Source: Effrenium voratum
Taxonomy: Eukaryota; Sar; Dinophyceae; Suessiales; Symbiodiniaceae
DNA: 64,000 nucleotides
Direction: 5' to 3'
Assembly: GCA_963377175.1 (NCBI GenBank)
Contig: CAUJNA010003002.1
Span: forward strand, 442,001 to 506,000
A model generated the notes under the pieces. The model had not been told where the DNA came from and made no database searches. It saw nothing but the letters and a program-made list of their open reading frames with translations. Shown one piece after another: positions 53,182-61,078 of the stretch. Position numbers and translations under genes: made by a program. The first letter of the stretch is position 1; every line of letters begins with the position of its first letter.

Positions 53182-53300
53182 ATTGGTTTGTTGGATTCGT
53201 GATTTGGATTCGGATTTGAACCCCTGGTTCTTGCAGAGGGTAAAAGGGACACCAGCCCCAACCCCCAAACCACCAACTCCAACCACCTGGGGCAAAACCA
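53182..53300. mobile_element. MITE family C, copy C5
   Basis: GGTTTGTTGGATTCG then TTTGAACCCCTGGTTCTTGC at the left; CCCCCAAACCACCAACTCC at the right. Confidence 0.65.
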
Positions 53301-53551
53301 GCCCGAACTCCGCAAGAGGGTAAAAGGGAAACCAGCCACCGATCCATGACTGAGTCTACCTCCTGGTGCAACTGAAACATCCGTGTACATCTCCATTTTC
53401 CTCTCCGCAATATCCGTAGCACCTGCATTCATATCGTTTTGGAACGACAGGATGGTCCTCAGGAACATCCTGACCAATCCCAACCACCTGGGGGAAAGCT
53501 GAAGCCTAGCTGACTCAGAGGGTTTCCACCCAAGGAGACCGAAAAGGGTCA

Positions 53552-53648
53552 CTGGGTCTTCCAGTAGTGCCCTTGTACCAACATTTTTTGGGGAGGGCTC
53601 CCCTAAAGAAAAAGGGTACCCGTATTCTAACCTCTCTGGAGGATCTAG
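53552..53648. mobile_element. MITE family D, copy D7
   Basis: Left GGGTCTTCCAGTAGTGCC, right AACCTCTCTGGAGGATCTAG. Shorter than other D copies because the middle CTACAG block is lost. Confidence 0.75.
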
Positions 53649-53920
53649 GTAAAGCAGGATTTTTCCCACCTGCAACTGAGTCGAACCAGGTCCTGTCCAA
53701 ATTAAGTTTCGGGCAAGGAAGCGTCTGGCATTTCAACGCACGTCGGACTCACTGCTATTCCTACGGGTCCGATTCCTATTCCTACGGACTCACCGCTTCA
53801 TTGACGTGCCATGTGGGTTGTGAAAGGTTCTGGACTTTGGCTGTAGGGGCAGAACACACGGTCCTCCAAGACTTGCTCCATTTTTGTGCAGAGCCTAAAC
53901 TTCAGCCAATGAGGGAATGA
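53642..53920 (+). CDS. Candidate long terminal exon starting in the arm of element D7
   Basis: From TCTGGAG|GAT a phase-0 frame of 92 codons runs to TGA. It starts DLGKAGFFPPATESNQVLSK and includes a duplicated SYGSDSYSYG motif. A GT donor (GTGAAAG|gttctg) inside it could shorten it. Element L4 overlaps its end. Confidence 0.4.
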   Translation, partial: DLGKAGFFPPATESNQVLSKLSFGQGSVWHFNARRTHCYSYGSDSYSYGLTASLTCHVGCERFWTLAVGAEHTVLQDLLHFCAEPKLQPMRE

Positions 53921-54030
53921 CCCCGAGAAAAACCATCCTACCCTATGGTTTCCTTTAAGGGAATCCCCAAACGCTTCATTCCCAACACTCGGACACGGTC
54001 ATTCCGTACCTCTAGGCACCAGCAAGCAAA
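53900..54030. mobile_element. MITE family L, copy L4
   Basis: GAGGGAATGACCCCGAG, TTTCCTTTAAGGGAATCCCC and GGTCATTCCGTACC then GCACCAGCAAG at the right. Confidence 0.6.
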
Positions 54031-54039
54031 ACCTGTTCT

Positions 54040-54172
54040 TCTAGTGCTACCTTCCCCATTCTTTCCAGGGGTCCTTCTTTCTAGGACACCTCCGGACACC
54101 AAGAAAAACAAACAAACCGGTTTTTGAACAGAAGGATGGTTGAAAAGAATGGACCAGGAAAATCAACCCTTA
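54040..54172. mobile_element. MITE family F, copy F3
   Basis: TCTAGTGCTACCTTCCCCAT then TTCTTTCCAGGGGTCC; right half GGTTGAAAAGAATGG and AATCAACCCTTAGA. Confidence 0.75.
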
Positions 54173-54290
54173 GAGTTCTCCCCCACCGGTTTTCACCCTT
54201 TTCGGGCGAGGGTTCTCGTACTAAACTAGACAAAACCGACCAAAACAACTGGGTACCAACTTATTCTAGCCTCTTTAATGGAGGACCTGG
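54172..54290. mobile_element. MITE family D, copy D8
   Basis: GTTCTCCCCCACCGG at the left, GCCTCTTTAATGGAGGACCTGG at the right. It directly follows F3 with no spacer. Confidence 0.65.
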
Positions 54291-54352
54291 CTGTTCTCTG
54301 AGCCCCACCGGTTTTCACCCGGGAGTCCAAACGCCAGCCGAAAATCCGCCAG

Positions 54353-54469
54353 GACCTGGATGTGAATCCCAACACTTTGGGCTTGGTGGGCACCAGCGTC
54401 CCTCCAGGCAGGGTCTGCTTCGGTTTTGTGGCTCGGTCGCCGGCGAAGCGCGCTTGGGCGACGGTTCAG
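54353..54469 (+). CDS. Candidate exon
   Basis: Acceptor aatccgccag|GAC, phase 0, reading DLDVNPNTLGLVGTSVPPGR then VCFGFVARSPAKRAWATVQ. Strong codon bias. A GC donor (CCTCCAG|gcaggg) would end it at 54405. Family not recognised. Confidence 0.5.
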
Positions 54470-54847
54470 CTATGTGTTTTTCCTCTCTCTTTTTTTCTTC
54501 TCCGGGTTTATTAAACACCTTTTGGTTGGATTCCAGGTGTTTCCTTGTGCACACTCACCTTATCGCTTAAGACCAAAGCGAATCGACCGGATCTGACCTT
54601 CTGGTTTTCCCATTTCGGGTTCCCATGTTGGTAATTACACATGCCAAAAGGTTACGTAATCTTTTAGTTCTGGGTCCTCTGGGCAGCTGAGTAGGCCTCT
54701 ATGGGGTGACAAGAATCTAAGATCTTCATTGGCTCGCATGCCCAGTGATTCCATCTCCCTGTGTAGGAAACCAAGGGCTTGCCACCCTTTTAAGAATCAA
54801 AGGACAATGGCGAAGGGTTACTATAAGGTGTTTATGGCCCGCAGTGA

Positions 54848-55045
54848 GAAGTAAGCACACCCGCTCAAGTGCGCCCGCGTAGCACTGCACACATGCCTGC
54901 CAAATCACAAGCGCACGCCGGCCAAAGGACAAGCACGCCTGCTCAAGCACGTCTGCATAGCGGCACTGCAAGCATGCCTGCATGCCTGCCACTATGATAA
55001 GCACACCCGTTCACGTGCGTCCGCACAGCATGTCACACATGCACG
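54848..55045. repeat. Degenerate tandem repeat, unit about 57 bp
   Basis: Three to four units of AAGCACGCCTGCTCAAG-, GCGTCCGCATAGCACTG-, CACACATGCCTGCC-like blocks. Confidence 0.75.
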
Positions 55046-55659
55046 CAAAAGACTTTCAACGGCTCCACAAACACAGCAGGTCCTGGCCAATACGGCGCGT
55101 ACTATAAGGGTAGCTGGGATTCAGCAGAATGTTCAAGCTGGTTCCCGTTTGGATCGGGTAGACTGCGACATGTTGAAATGCGCCCTCGCGAACCGCAACC
55201 TGAAAGTGGATGCGGTGGCAAATCCAAGTGTGCTGATGGTTCAGCCAGATGCCCCAAGCAACGGGTATCTCAACCAAAAGGAAAATTGTGCACTCAAAAT
55301 GGTTTCTGAATATTGATTTTCTCGAGCAGCAGCCAATATGTCTTCCATGTACTTTTGCATAAAGCTTTGGGGTCTTCCATTTCCTTTGGGTGTCGAATGG
55401 GTAAGATTTGGGCCGACTAAGATGAAATATGCCAAAATCTGTTCCTTTTGGGGGTGTCTAGTTTGAGGGACCCGCTTCTGGTGGGTGTAGTGTAGCTGAA
55501 TAGGAGACCAAAAGGAAAGCCACTGTTGTTGGGGCAACCGCATTTTCACGCATACCCAAGTCGTGGCCGTGGCTGGGCGGAGGCAAAAGGCTGCCAGGTA
55601 TCTTCATAAACTCAAGACTTACATCTTGAGTCGAGTTGGGAAGGGGAGTTGGGAATATT

Positions 55660-55770
55660 CTAGGGGTACCTTCCCCATTCTTTCCAGGCATCTTTCTTTC
55701 TACAAAATCACCAAAAACCCTGGGGAAACAACAGCTGGTTTTTGAAAAGAATTGAATCAACTGCTAGAAA
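55660..55770. mobile_element. MITE family F, copy F4
   Basis: TCTAGGGGTACCTTCCCCAT, TTCTTTCCAGG; right TTTTTGAAAAGAATTG and AATCAACTGCTAGA. Confidence 0.8.
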
Positions 55771-56558
55771 TATTGCCTCTTTGCGCCTCTTTGTCGAGCC
55801 CTCATGTCTTCGCCACTGGGTTGATTTGTTGTGCAGAGATCCACCAGTTCCCGTCAAAAAAGCGTACCGGACATATTTTACGATGCGCTTACGAGGATTG
55901 GGATGTTCACTGGGGTACGGGATTTTGAAAACAAAGGGGACCCCCAAAAAACAAGAATAAGAAATAAAAGGGGAACGAATTTTGAAGAAAATAGGGCTAG
56001 GGGATATAAATCGTTGCTTCGGAGCCTGAAAACAGGAACCACCCCCAGTACATTGGGGCTGGTACACGTGGAATCATCCGACAGGGCAACATTGGGCTTG
56101 ACGACCCTGAGAGGCGTCCAACTCTTCAGATCCAGTTGGCCGATTTTGTTTTGGCCGAAGTCGACTCGTGTCCTGTCAAAAGTGTTTTCTTGTCAGCTGG
56201 TTCGCAAGCTATGCAGCTACGTATCATACCTATGTTCATAGATTGTACTATCTATATAGACGCGTGCAATACAGCATGTAGCGCATATTTGTACATTGAC
56301 ATATATGTGCCCATGGGTCCACTAGCCAGGCAAGACAGATAGTCTTTTGCGGGAGTCAATTTTTAAGGGTTTTTGTATTACACCCTGGTAATACACCCAC
56401 TGGGTGTTGACCCCATTCAGGCACATTTCCGGATAAAACCGTGTTATTTTGAACCATTCTGGGTCATTTCCCAAGGGTGTAATCCCAGGGTGTAATACAA
56501 AAACCCTCAGACAAATTTACTGCACATCAAAAGGGTGGTGCAACTCCTATCCAAACAG

Positions 56559-56635
56559 CTTGCTGTCGGAGGTGTGTCGCCTCCGGCCGGCGCGGTCCTT
56601 CCAAAGCTCAAGCGATCCGCCTGGCGCCCGGAAAG
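56559..56635 (+). CDS. Candidate internal exon, two frames possible
   Basis: Acceptor tccaaacag|C and GT donor GGAAAG|gtgaaa. One frame reads LLSEVCRLRPARSFQSSSDP, another LAVGGVSPPAGAVLPKLKRS. Base composition supports an exon but does not choose between them. Confidence 0.5.
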
Positions 56636-56682
56636 GTGAAATGGTGGTGTTCTTGAACGTGCGCCCCCTAAAATGACTGTTT

Positions 56683-56799
56683 CATGGTTGTTGTTGGGAA
56701 ACATTCTTCCCATTTTTGCTTGTTGTGGCTTAGTGGTTGAAATCCAACAACTTAACTGCTAAAATTATAATTTTTGCTTCACTTCCAACGTCAACCAAG
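56683..56799. mobile_element. MITE family G, copy G3
   Basis: CATGGTTGTTGTTGGGAAAC, central GTGGTTGAAATCCAAC, right CTTCCAACGTCAACCAAG. Confidence 0.85.
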
Positions 56800-57639
56800 G
56801 TTTGGTGTCTTTTAAGAACCATCTAAAAAAAAGTTGCCAACCACAAAGAAGTATTTTGCTTTTTGTTGGTTTTTGGCGGGTGGCAAGTGTTCAAAGGGAA
56901 GTCTTGAGTGGCTTTGGGGGTAAATCCTTCCCAGGGAGTTTGAGGGTTGGTTTAGTTGGTTTAGGGGTTTTTGGGGGTGGTTAAAGGGGGTTGGGGGAAA
57001 GTGAAGGATCCTTCTCTGTTAGAGTGGACGCCTAGCAATACAATTGTACGGGCACATATGGGTGTATAATCTGCGCATAATTGGGTACACTTTGCAAATG
57101 TAAAGAGAACACAAACCATTGAAGCATGCACAAGGAAATGCAGACACAAATGGGTAGGTCAGCAAGTAAACGCTACGTATGCACGCACGGACGAACAGAT
57201 GGTTTCTGGGGGTGACGGTCTGACCAAAGGCGCAGGACGAACTCACCTGGGTTTCTCGGCAACTGTTTTTCGAGCTCAACGATCCTGGGTCAAAGCGAGC
57301 TCACCAAAGTGAAGGTCCTTTACTTGGGGATTCTTTACCTAGAGTAAATTCCCCAAATGATTTTCTTTCGGGTTCCCTCAAAGCGTCCTCCAAAATGGGG
57401 GTTCCCAAATTTGGGCGACACCCCACGTTGAAAGTGTTTTTCCCCAGCTCCGGGGCCCCTTTTCAGACAGGCTTTGGGGTTGTTTGGGCAGTTCATTTGT
57501 TCAAAACCATTGATTTGTTTGCCTTTCAGAGGTTGTTCCTACGAATTCGACTTTTTGAATTGAACAGCCAAACACGCGTATGTCATTTCATGAATTCATG
57601 CAGTGTTTCACTTCTGTTCATAGCTTCATTCTGTGAATG

Positions 57640-57970
57640 AAGTTTTATGTGTTTTAGTGTTCAATTGTGTTTAATTCTTAGGTCATACGAACTCATGTTA
57701 GGATGTTCAATTATGTTATCATTAATTATGTTTCGTATGAATCTAATTAGGTTTTTCAATTATGTTATCATTAAGTCTGTTTCATATTAACATCATTATG
57801 TTTTCCAATGAGGTCATCATCAATCACGTTTAAGGATACGTCAATTATTATTATGTTCATCATAATTCAATTATGCTCGTCATATCATGTTCACCACAAT
57901 TGAAAGTTCTAATTATCATTATGTTCACATCACTAGTACTAAGTTCAATTATGTTCACTTTTTTAAATTA
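57640..57970. other. AT-rich island with ATTATGTTCA repeats
   Basis: About 330 bp of low GC with ten or more copies of words like CAATTATGTTCATCAT. It ends abruptly at a GC-rich exon at 58002. Confidence 0.7.
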
Positions 57971-58001
57971 TGAACCTCGGTCCCCCATCCCTTCGCGCCA
58001 G

Positions 58002-58046
58002 CTTTGCAAACGAGGTGTCCCAAGACTCCATCGGGGACGAGGCGAG
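58002..58046 (+). CDS. Candidate internal exon
   Basis: Acceptor ttcgcgccag|C and GC donor GGCGAG|gcaaaa. Reads FANEVSQDSIGDEA. An AG|GT donor inside (AACGAG|gtgtcc) is an alternative. Confidence 0.5.
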
Positions 58047-58393
58047 GCAAAAAAAGACGTCGGCGCCATGGGCTGGAACAAAGTTGAGCGGGTTGAGCCA
58101 ATTAAGGTTGGAACCAAAAGGAAAACCAGGAGGGTAGCCTCCAAAAAATTGGGTGGCAGGTGTCTGAAGATGTTTGTTTTTTCATGTTCATATCTTGCAT
58201 GCTTTTGTGTCAAAACAGGGGACCCCAACATGGGTGGTGTTCTTTTGATTCAAACTGCACAAACAACCCAACAAGGGATAGAACCCGCTATGTCGTACGG
58301 GATGCGCACGACATGTCGAGCTTTGAGTGCCGTTGACATGCAAGCGTTGGACCGTGCACATTCTCGAAGCAACTCAACAAATTAGAGGTTGAA

Positions 58394-58506
58394 TGTTAAC
58401 CCCAGATGAATAAACCCTGGTTGATCAATCCGGGGGTGTCCCTTGGTTTGCTGGGGAACCATCACCCCCTATTCATAAAACAGGTTGATTAATCTGAGGT
58501 CAACAG
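58394..58506. mobile_element. MITE family M, directly before an exon
   Basis: Left AATGTTAACCCCAGATGAAT, right GGTTGATTAATCTGAGGTCA then ACAG. The terminal ACAG acts as an acceptor for the frame at 58507. Confidence 0.65.
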
Positions 58507-58640
58507 TAGCGGGTTGCAAGTGAGCCCAGGCACTTCTCCACTTCTCTCAATGAACCGGCCAGGCATTCGGCTGACAGGCAATATGCAACCGAACAGGGGG
58601 CGCCCCTGTAAGTCTATTGTGGATCGACAAAACCATCCGG
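58507..58640 (+). CDS. Candidate exon 1 of a three-exon model split by K and A12
   Basis: Open from gtcaacag|T; reads SGLQVSPGTSPLLSMNRPGI then RLTGNMQPNRGRPCKSIVDR and QNHPG. Two ATG codons (58550, 58583) could be starts. Ends CATCCGG|gtgtgt at a K element. Confidence 0.45.
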
Positions 58641-58745
58641 GTGTGTCTTTTTTGGTGGACCCGCATGGTGGTTTTCTCCCTGGTTTCCCTTAAGCCAACT
58701 GCCAAAAAGGGACCCACAAAAAAGGGACCTGCATCCCCACAAAAG
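58641..58745 (+). mobile_element. MITE family K acting as a 105-bp intron
   Basis: Starts GTGTGTCTTTTTTGGTGGAC and ends GCATCCCCACAAAAG; interior GGTTTCCCTTAAGCCAACTG. Confidence 0.6.
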
Positions 58746-58776
58746 GAACACGTATCCTGTCATGCCCAACAATACT
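58746..58776 (+). CDS. Candidate 31-nt exon 2 between K and A12
   Basis: G|GA then TRILSCPTI and CT|T; joins in frame to both neighbours. Ends CAATACT|gtggat, the family A donor. Confidence 0.45.
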
Positions 58777-58897
58777 GTGGATGGACGGTATCCAAGTGGT
58801 GGAAACCATGCTTGAAACCAGTGTTTTATTGGCATTTACAGGGGAATCGAATTAAACCAGGGTTTGTTGGGTGGTGCAGGATTTCGTCCATCCACAG
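58777..58897 (+). mobile_element. MITE family A, copy A12, acting as a 121-bp intron
   Basis: ATACT|GTGGATGGACG at the left and TCGTCCATCCACAG|TATA at the right. Interior TTGGCATTTACAGGGGAATC. Confidence 0.65.
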
Positions 58898-58952
58898 TAT
58901 AAAGAACATCTTACCTTTATTCCCCGGCAATGCAGGAACAGCATTAGAATAG
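58898..58952 (+). CDS. Candidate terminal exon 3 after A12
   Basis: Continues as LIKNILPLFPGNAGTALE and TAG. Confidence 0.45.
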
Positions 58953-59220
58953 TTGCCAACAATAGGACGAATAGGCTCGTATGGCACAATTTAGGGACAT
59001 GCATGCCATACAAATATCCAAGAATACTGAAGTGAGTAGCAATCGCTTAGCACACAACAAGCCCTCCAGTTGTTTCCCTACCAACAAATGCAAAGGACAT
59101 CAAAAGGAACACCCTCCATTTTGTGAGTCCTCTTCCAAACAAGACCGACACACCCAAATCTGTGCTAACTCTACGGTCAGCCCCTGAGGTTTGCCTGCGC
59201 CCCGAACCAAAGCCCCGACA

Positions 59221-59458
59221 CAAAAACCCTAAACCTAAACCCTAAAAGCCATAAATCTAAACCCTAAAAACCCTAAACCTCAACCCTAAAACCCTAAGCC
59301 TAACCCTAAACCCAAGCCCTAAAAACCCTAACCCTAAACCTAAACCCTAAAACCCTAAACCGAAACCCTAAAAAGACCCAAACCTGCTTGCAGAAACCTA
59401 AGCCCTAAAAACCCTACACCTAAACCCTCCACCCTAAACCTAACCCCTAAAAACCCGC
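59221..59458. repeat. Interstitial telomere-type repeat (CCCTAAA)n, degenerate
   Basis: About 30 units of CCCTAAA with one- or two-base variants (CCTAAA, CCCTAAAA, CAAACCT). TTTAGGG is the telomere repeat of plants and several algae including dinoflagellates. It lies inside the window with non-repetitive DNA on both sides, so it is not a chromosome end. Confidence 0.9.
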
Positions 59459-59981
59459 AGACCTGCCTGCTACCCACGCCTCGTGGTACCACGGCCCCAC
59501 GTTCTGAAGAGAACGCAGGTCACCACGTGTCAGGTATGGCTGCAGGAGTTGTGCTACTTGAGTAGTAAAGGGTGCCATACTTGAACCACGTGCTGGACAA
59601 GGGTGGATTAGGGGGTGCCGGCAAACCACGGGGGCTGTGGGTAATGCTACCTACTTGGGTGTCCGGCCAAGTTAACAAGTTTGTTGGTACCTAGGTTATA
59701 CCCAATTTAGAAGTCCCCTGTGCGGTGAACTAAACCCCAAATGGCCACCCACATCCCTGTGGTTGAGGGGGGGGTTGTTGCACCTTCCCCACGGATGGCG
59801 CAAAACATCTGGGGGAACAAAGGGGCGTGCCATTTCTTTTTGGGGCAAAGAAGGCTCTTTTTTGGTTCGTTTTTTCTTTTTTTGATTTTTGCCAAACGGA
59901 CACCAGCCACGGTCGCAGATCCAGGATACCCCACCAGCATTTCCACTCCCTGGGTGTGCTCGATGCCCGCTGGTTCCGCAG

Positions 59982-60095
59982 GCCACCCAGGAGAAGCGGG
60001 ACCCTCGCGACATCGAGCGGCGGCCCCGGGGAAGCCATGGGAAAATCCAAGGAAAGGGCCAGGGGAAGCTTGGGCAAGATCTTCGGTTGGCTGAA
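59982..60095 (+). CDS. Candidate exon at the start of the 74-bp array
   Basis: Acceptor ggttccgcag|GCC, phase 0, reads ATQEKRDPRDIERRPRGSHG. A second frame over the same bases reads AMGKSKERARGSLGKIFGWL, then K and TGA at 60097-60099. The second frame ends where the tandem array begins. Strong C/G bias either way. Confidence 0.45.
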
Positions 60096-60600
60096 ATGAA
60101 CATTGGTGCTATTCTTGTTTAAACTAGTTTGTGTGCTATGTTTTTGTTGGTTTAATGTTGGCTGAAAATGATTATCTTTGTGCCATTCTTGTTTAAACTA
60201 GTTTGTGTGCTATGTTTTTTTTGGTTTAATGTTGGCTGAAAATGATTATCTTTGTGCCATTCTTGTTTAAACTAGTTTGTGTGCTATGTTTTTTTTGGTT
60301 TAATGTTGGCTGAAAATGATTATCTTTGTGCCATTCTTGTTTAAACTAGTTTGTGTGCTATGTTTTTTTTGGTTTAATGTTGGCTGAAAATGATTGTCTT
60401 TGTGCCATTCTTGTTTAAACTAGTTTGTGTGCTATGTTTTTTTGGTTTAATGTTGGCTGAAAATGATTATCTTTGTGCCATTGTTGTTTAAACTAGTTTG
60501 TGTGCTAAGTTTTTTTGGTTTAATGTTGGCTGAAAATGATTATCTTTGTGCCATTCTTGTTTAAATGAGTTTGTGTGCTAATTATGTTTTGTTTTTTGTT
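60080..60600. repeat. 74-bp tandem repeat, seven copies
   Basis: The unit is TTGGCTGAAAATGATTATC, then TTTGTGCCATTCTTGTTT, AAACTAGTTTGTGTGCTATG, a T-run and GGTTTAATG. Copies differ by T-run length and single bases. The first unit overlaps the end of the exon before it (GTTGGCTGAAATGA). Confidence 0.97.
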
Positions 60601-60666
60601 TAATGTTGGTTTAAAATGCGAATCGATTTCACTGCTGGAAATAGATCTTGTGTTTTTTGTTCTCAG
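60596..60666 (+). mobile_element. MITE family E, copy E6 (left end lost to the array)
   Basis: Core GGTTTAAAATGCGAATCGATTTCACTG, then TTTTTGTTCTCAG and right arm GGGGCTTAAGCAAATGGAAG. The last array unit runs into its core. Confidence 0.7.
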
Positions 60667-60775
60667 GGGGCTTAAGCAAATGGAAGTCTTAGATTGCCCT
60701 TTTCCTACATATGAAGCGTCTTACATCTTACACATTTTTCAACATCGAAAAGCATCAGGCAATCTTCATTCTTAA
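60667..60775 (+). CDS. Candidate terminal exon after element E6
   Basis: From GTTCTCAG|G the frame reads GLKQMEVLDCPFPTYEASYI then LHIFQHRKASGNLHS and TAA; GLKQME is from the E arm. Confidence 0.4.
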
Positions 60776-60794
60776 CATTCACTAGAACAGATAC

Positions 60795-60903
60795 GGGTGG
60801 CTCGTCCTTTTTTGCGGTGCCCCTTTTTGTGGTTTTGAAAAGGGGGCACCAAAGGGAAGCCGTTGCGTCACTTTGGGGTCCACTCAAAATGCACGAGCCA
60901 CCC
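60795..60903. mobile_element. MITE family K copy
   Basis: GGGTGGCTCGTCCTTTTTTG at the left pairs with CAAAATGCACGAGCCACCC at the right; interior GTGGTTTTGAAAAGGGGG. Its ends form one of the longest exact K stems. Confidence 0.75.
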
Positions 60904-61009
60904 ACATGATTCAATCCTTTTTGGGGAACGTTGCCCCTTCCAATCAGGGTCAGCCTGTACTCAAAATACCTGAGCAGAGGCTCTTGTCCTTTCGGGATTG
61001 CATCATGGG

Positions 61010-61078
61010 TTTTTGCGATTTTCTGGATTACCAGCATCTACCAGGGAAATGCAGCTATTCTCCGAAAAGGACGCCTAT
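61010..61078. mobile_element. MITE family B, copy B5 (right part)
   Basis: ATTACCAGCATCTACCAGGG, GAAATGCAGCTATTC and the terminal CGAAAAGGACGCCTA. The left arm is not clear. Confidence 0.6.

Noticed and set aside
60080..60600. CRISPR-like array
   Set aside because: It is a plain 74-bp tandem repeat without spacers.
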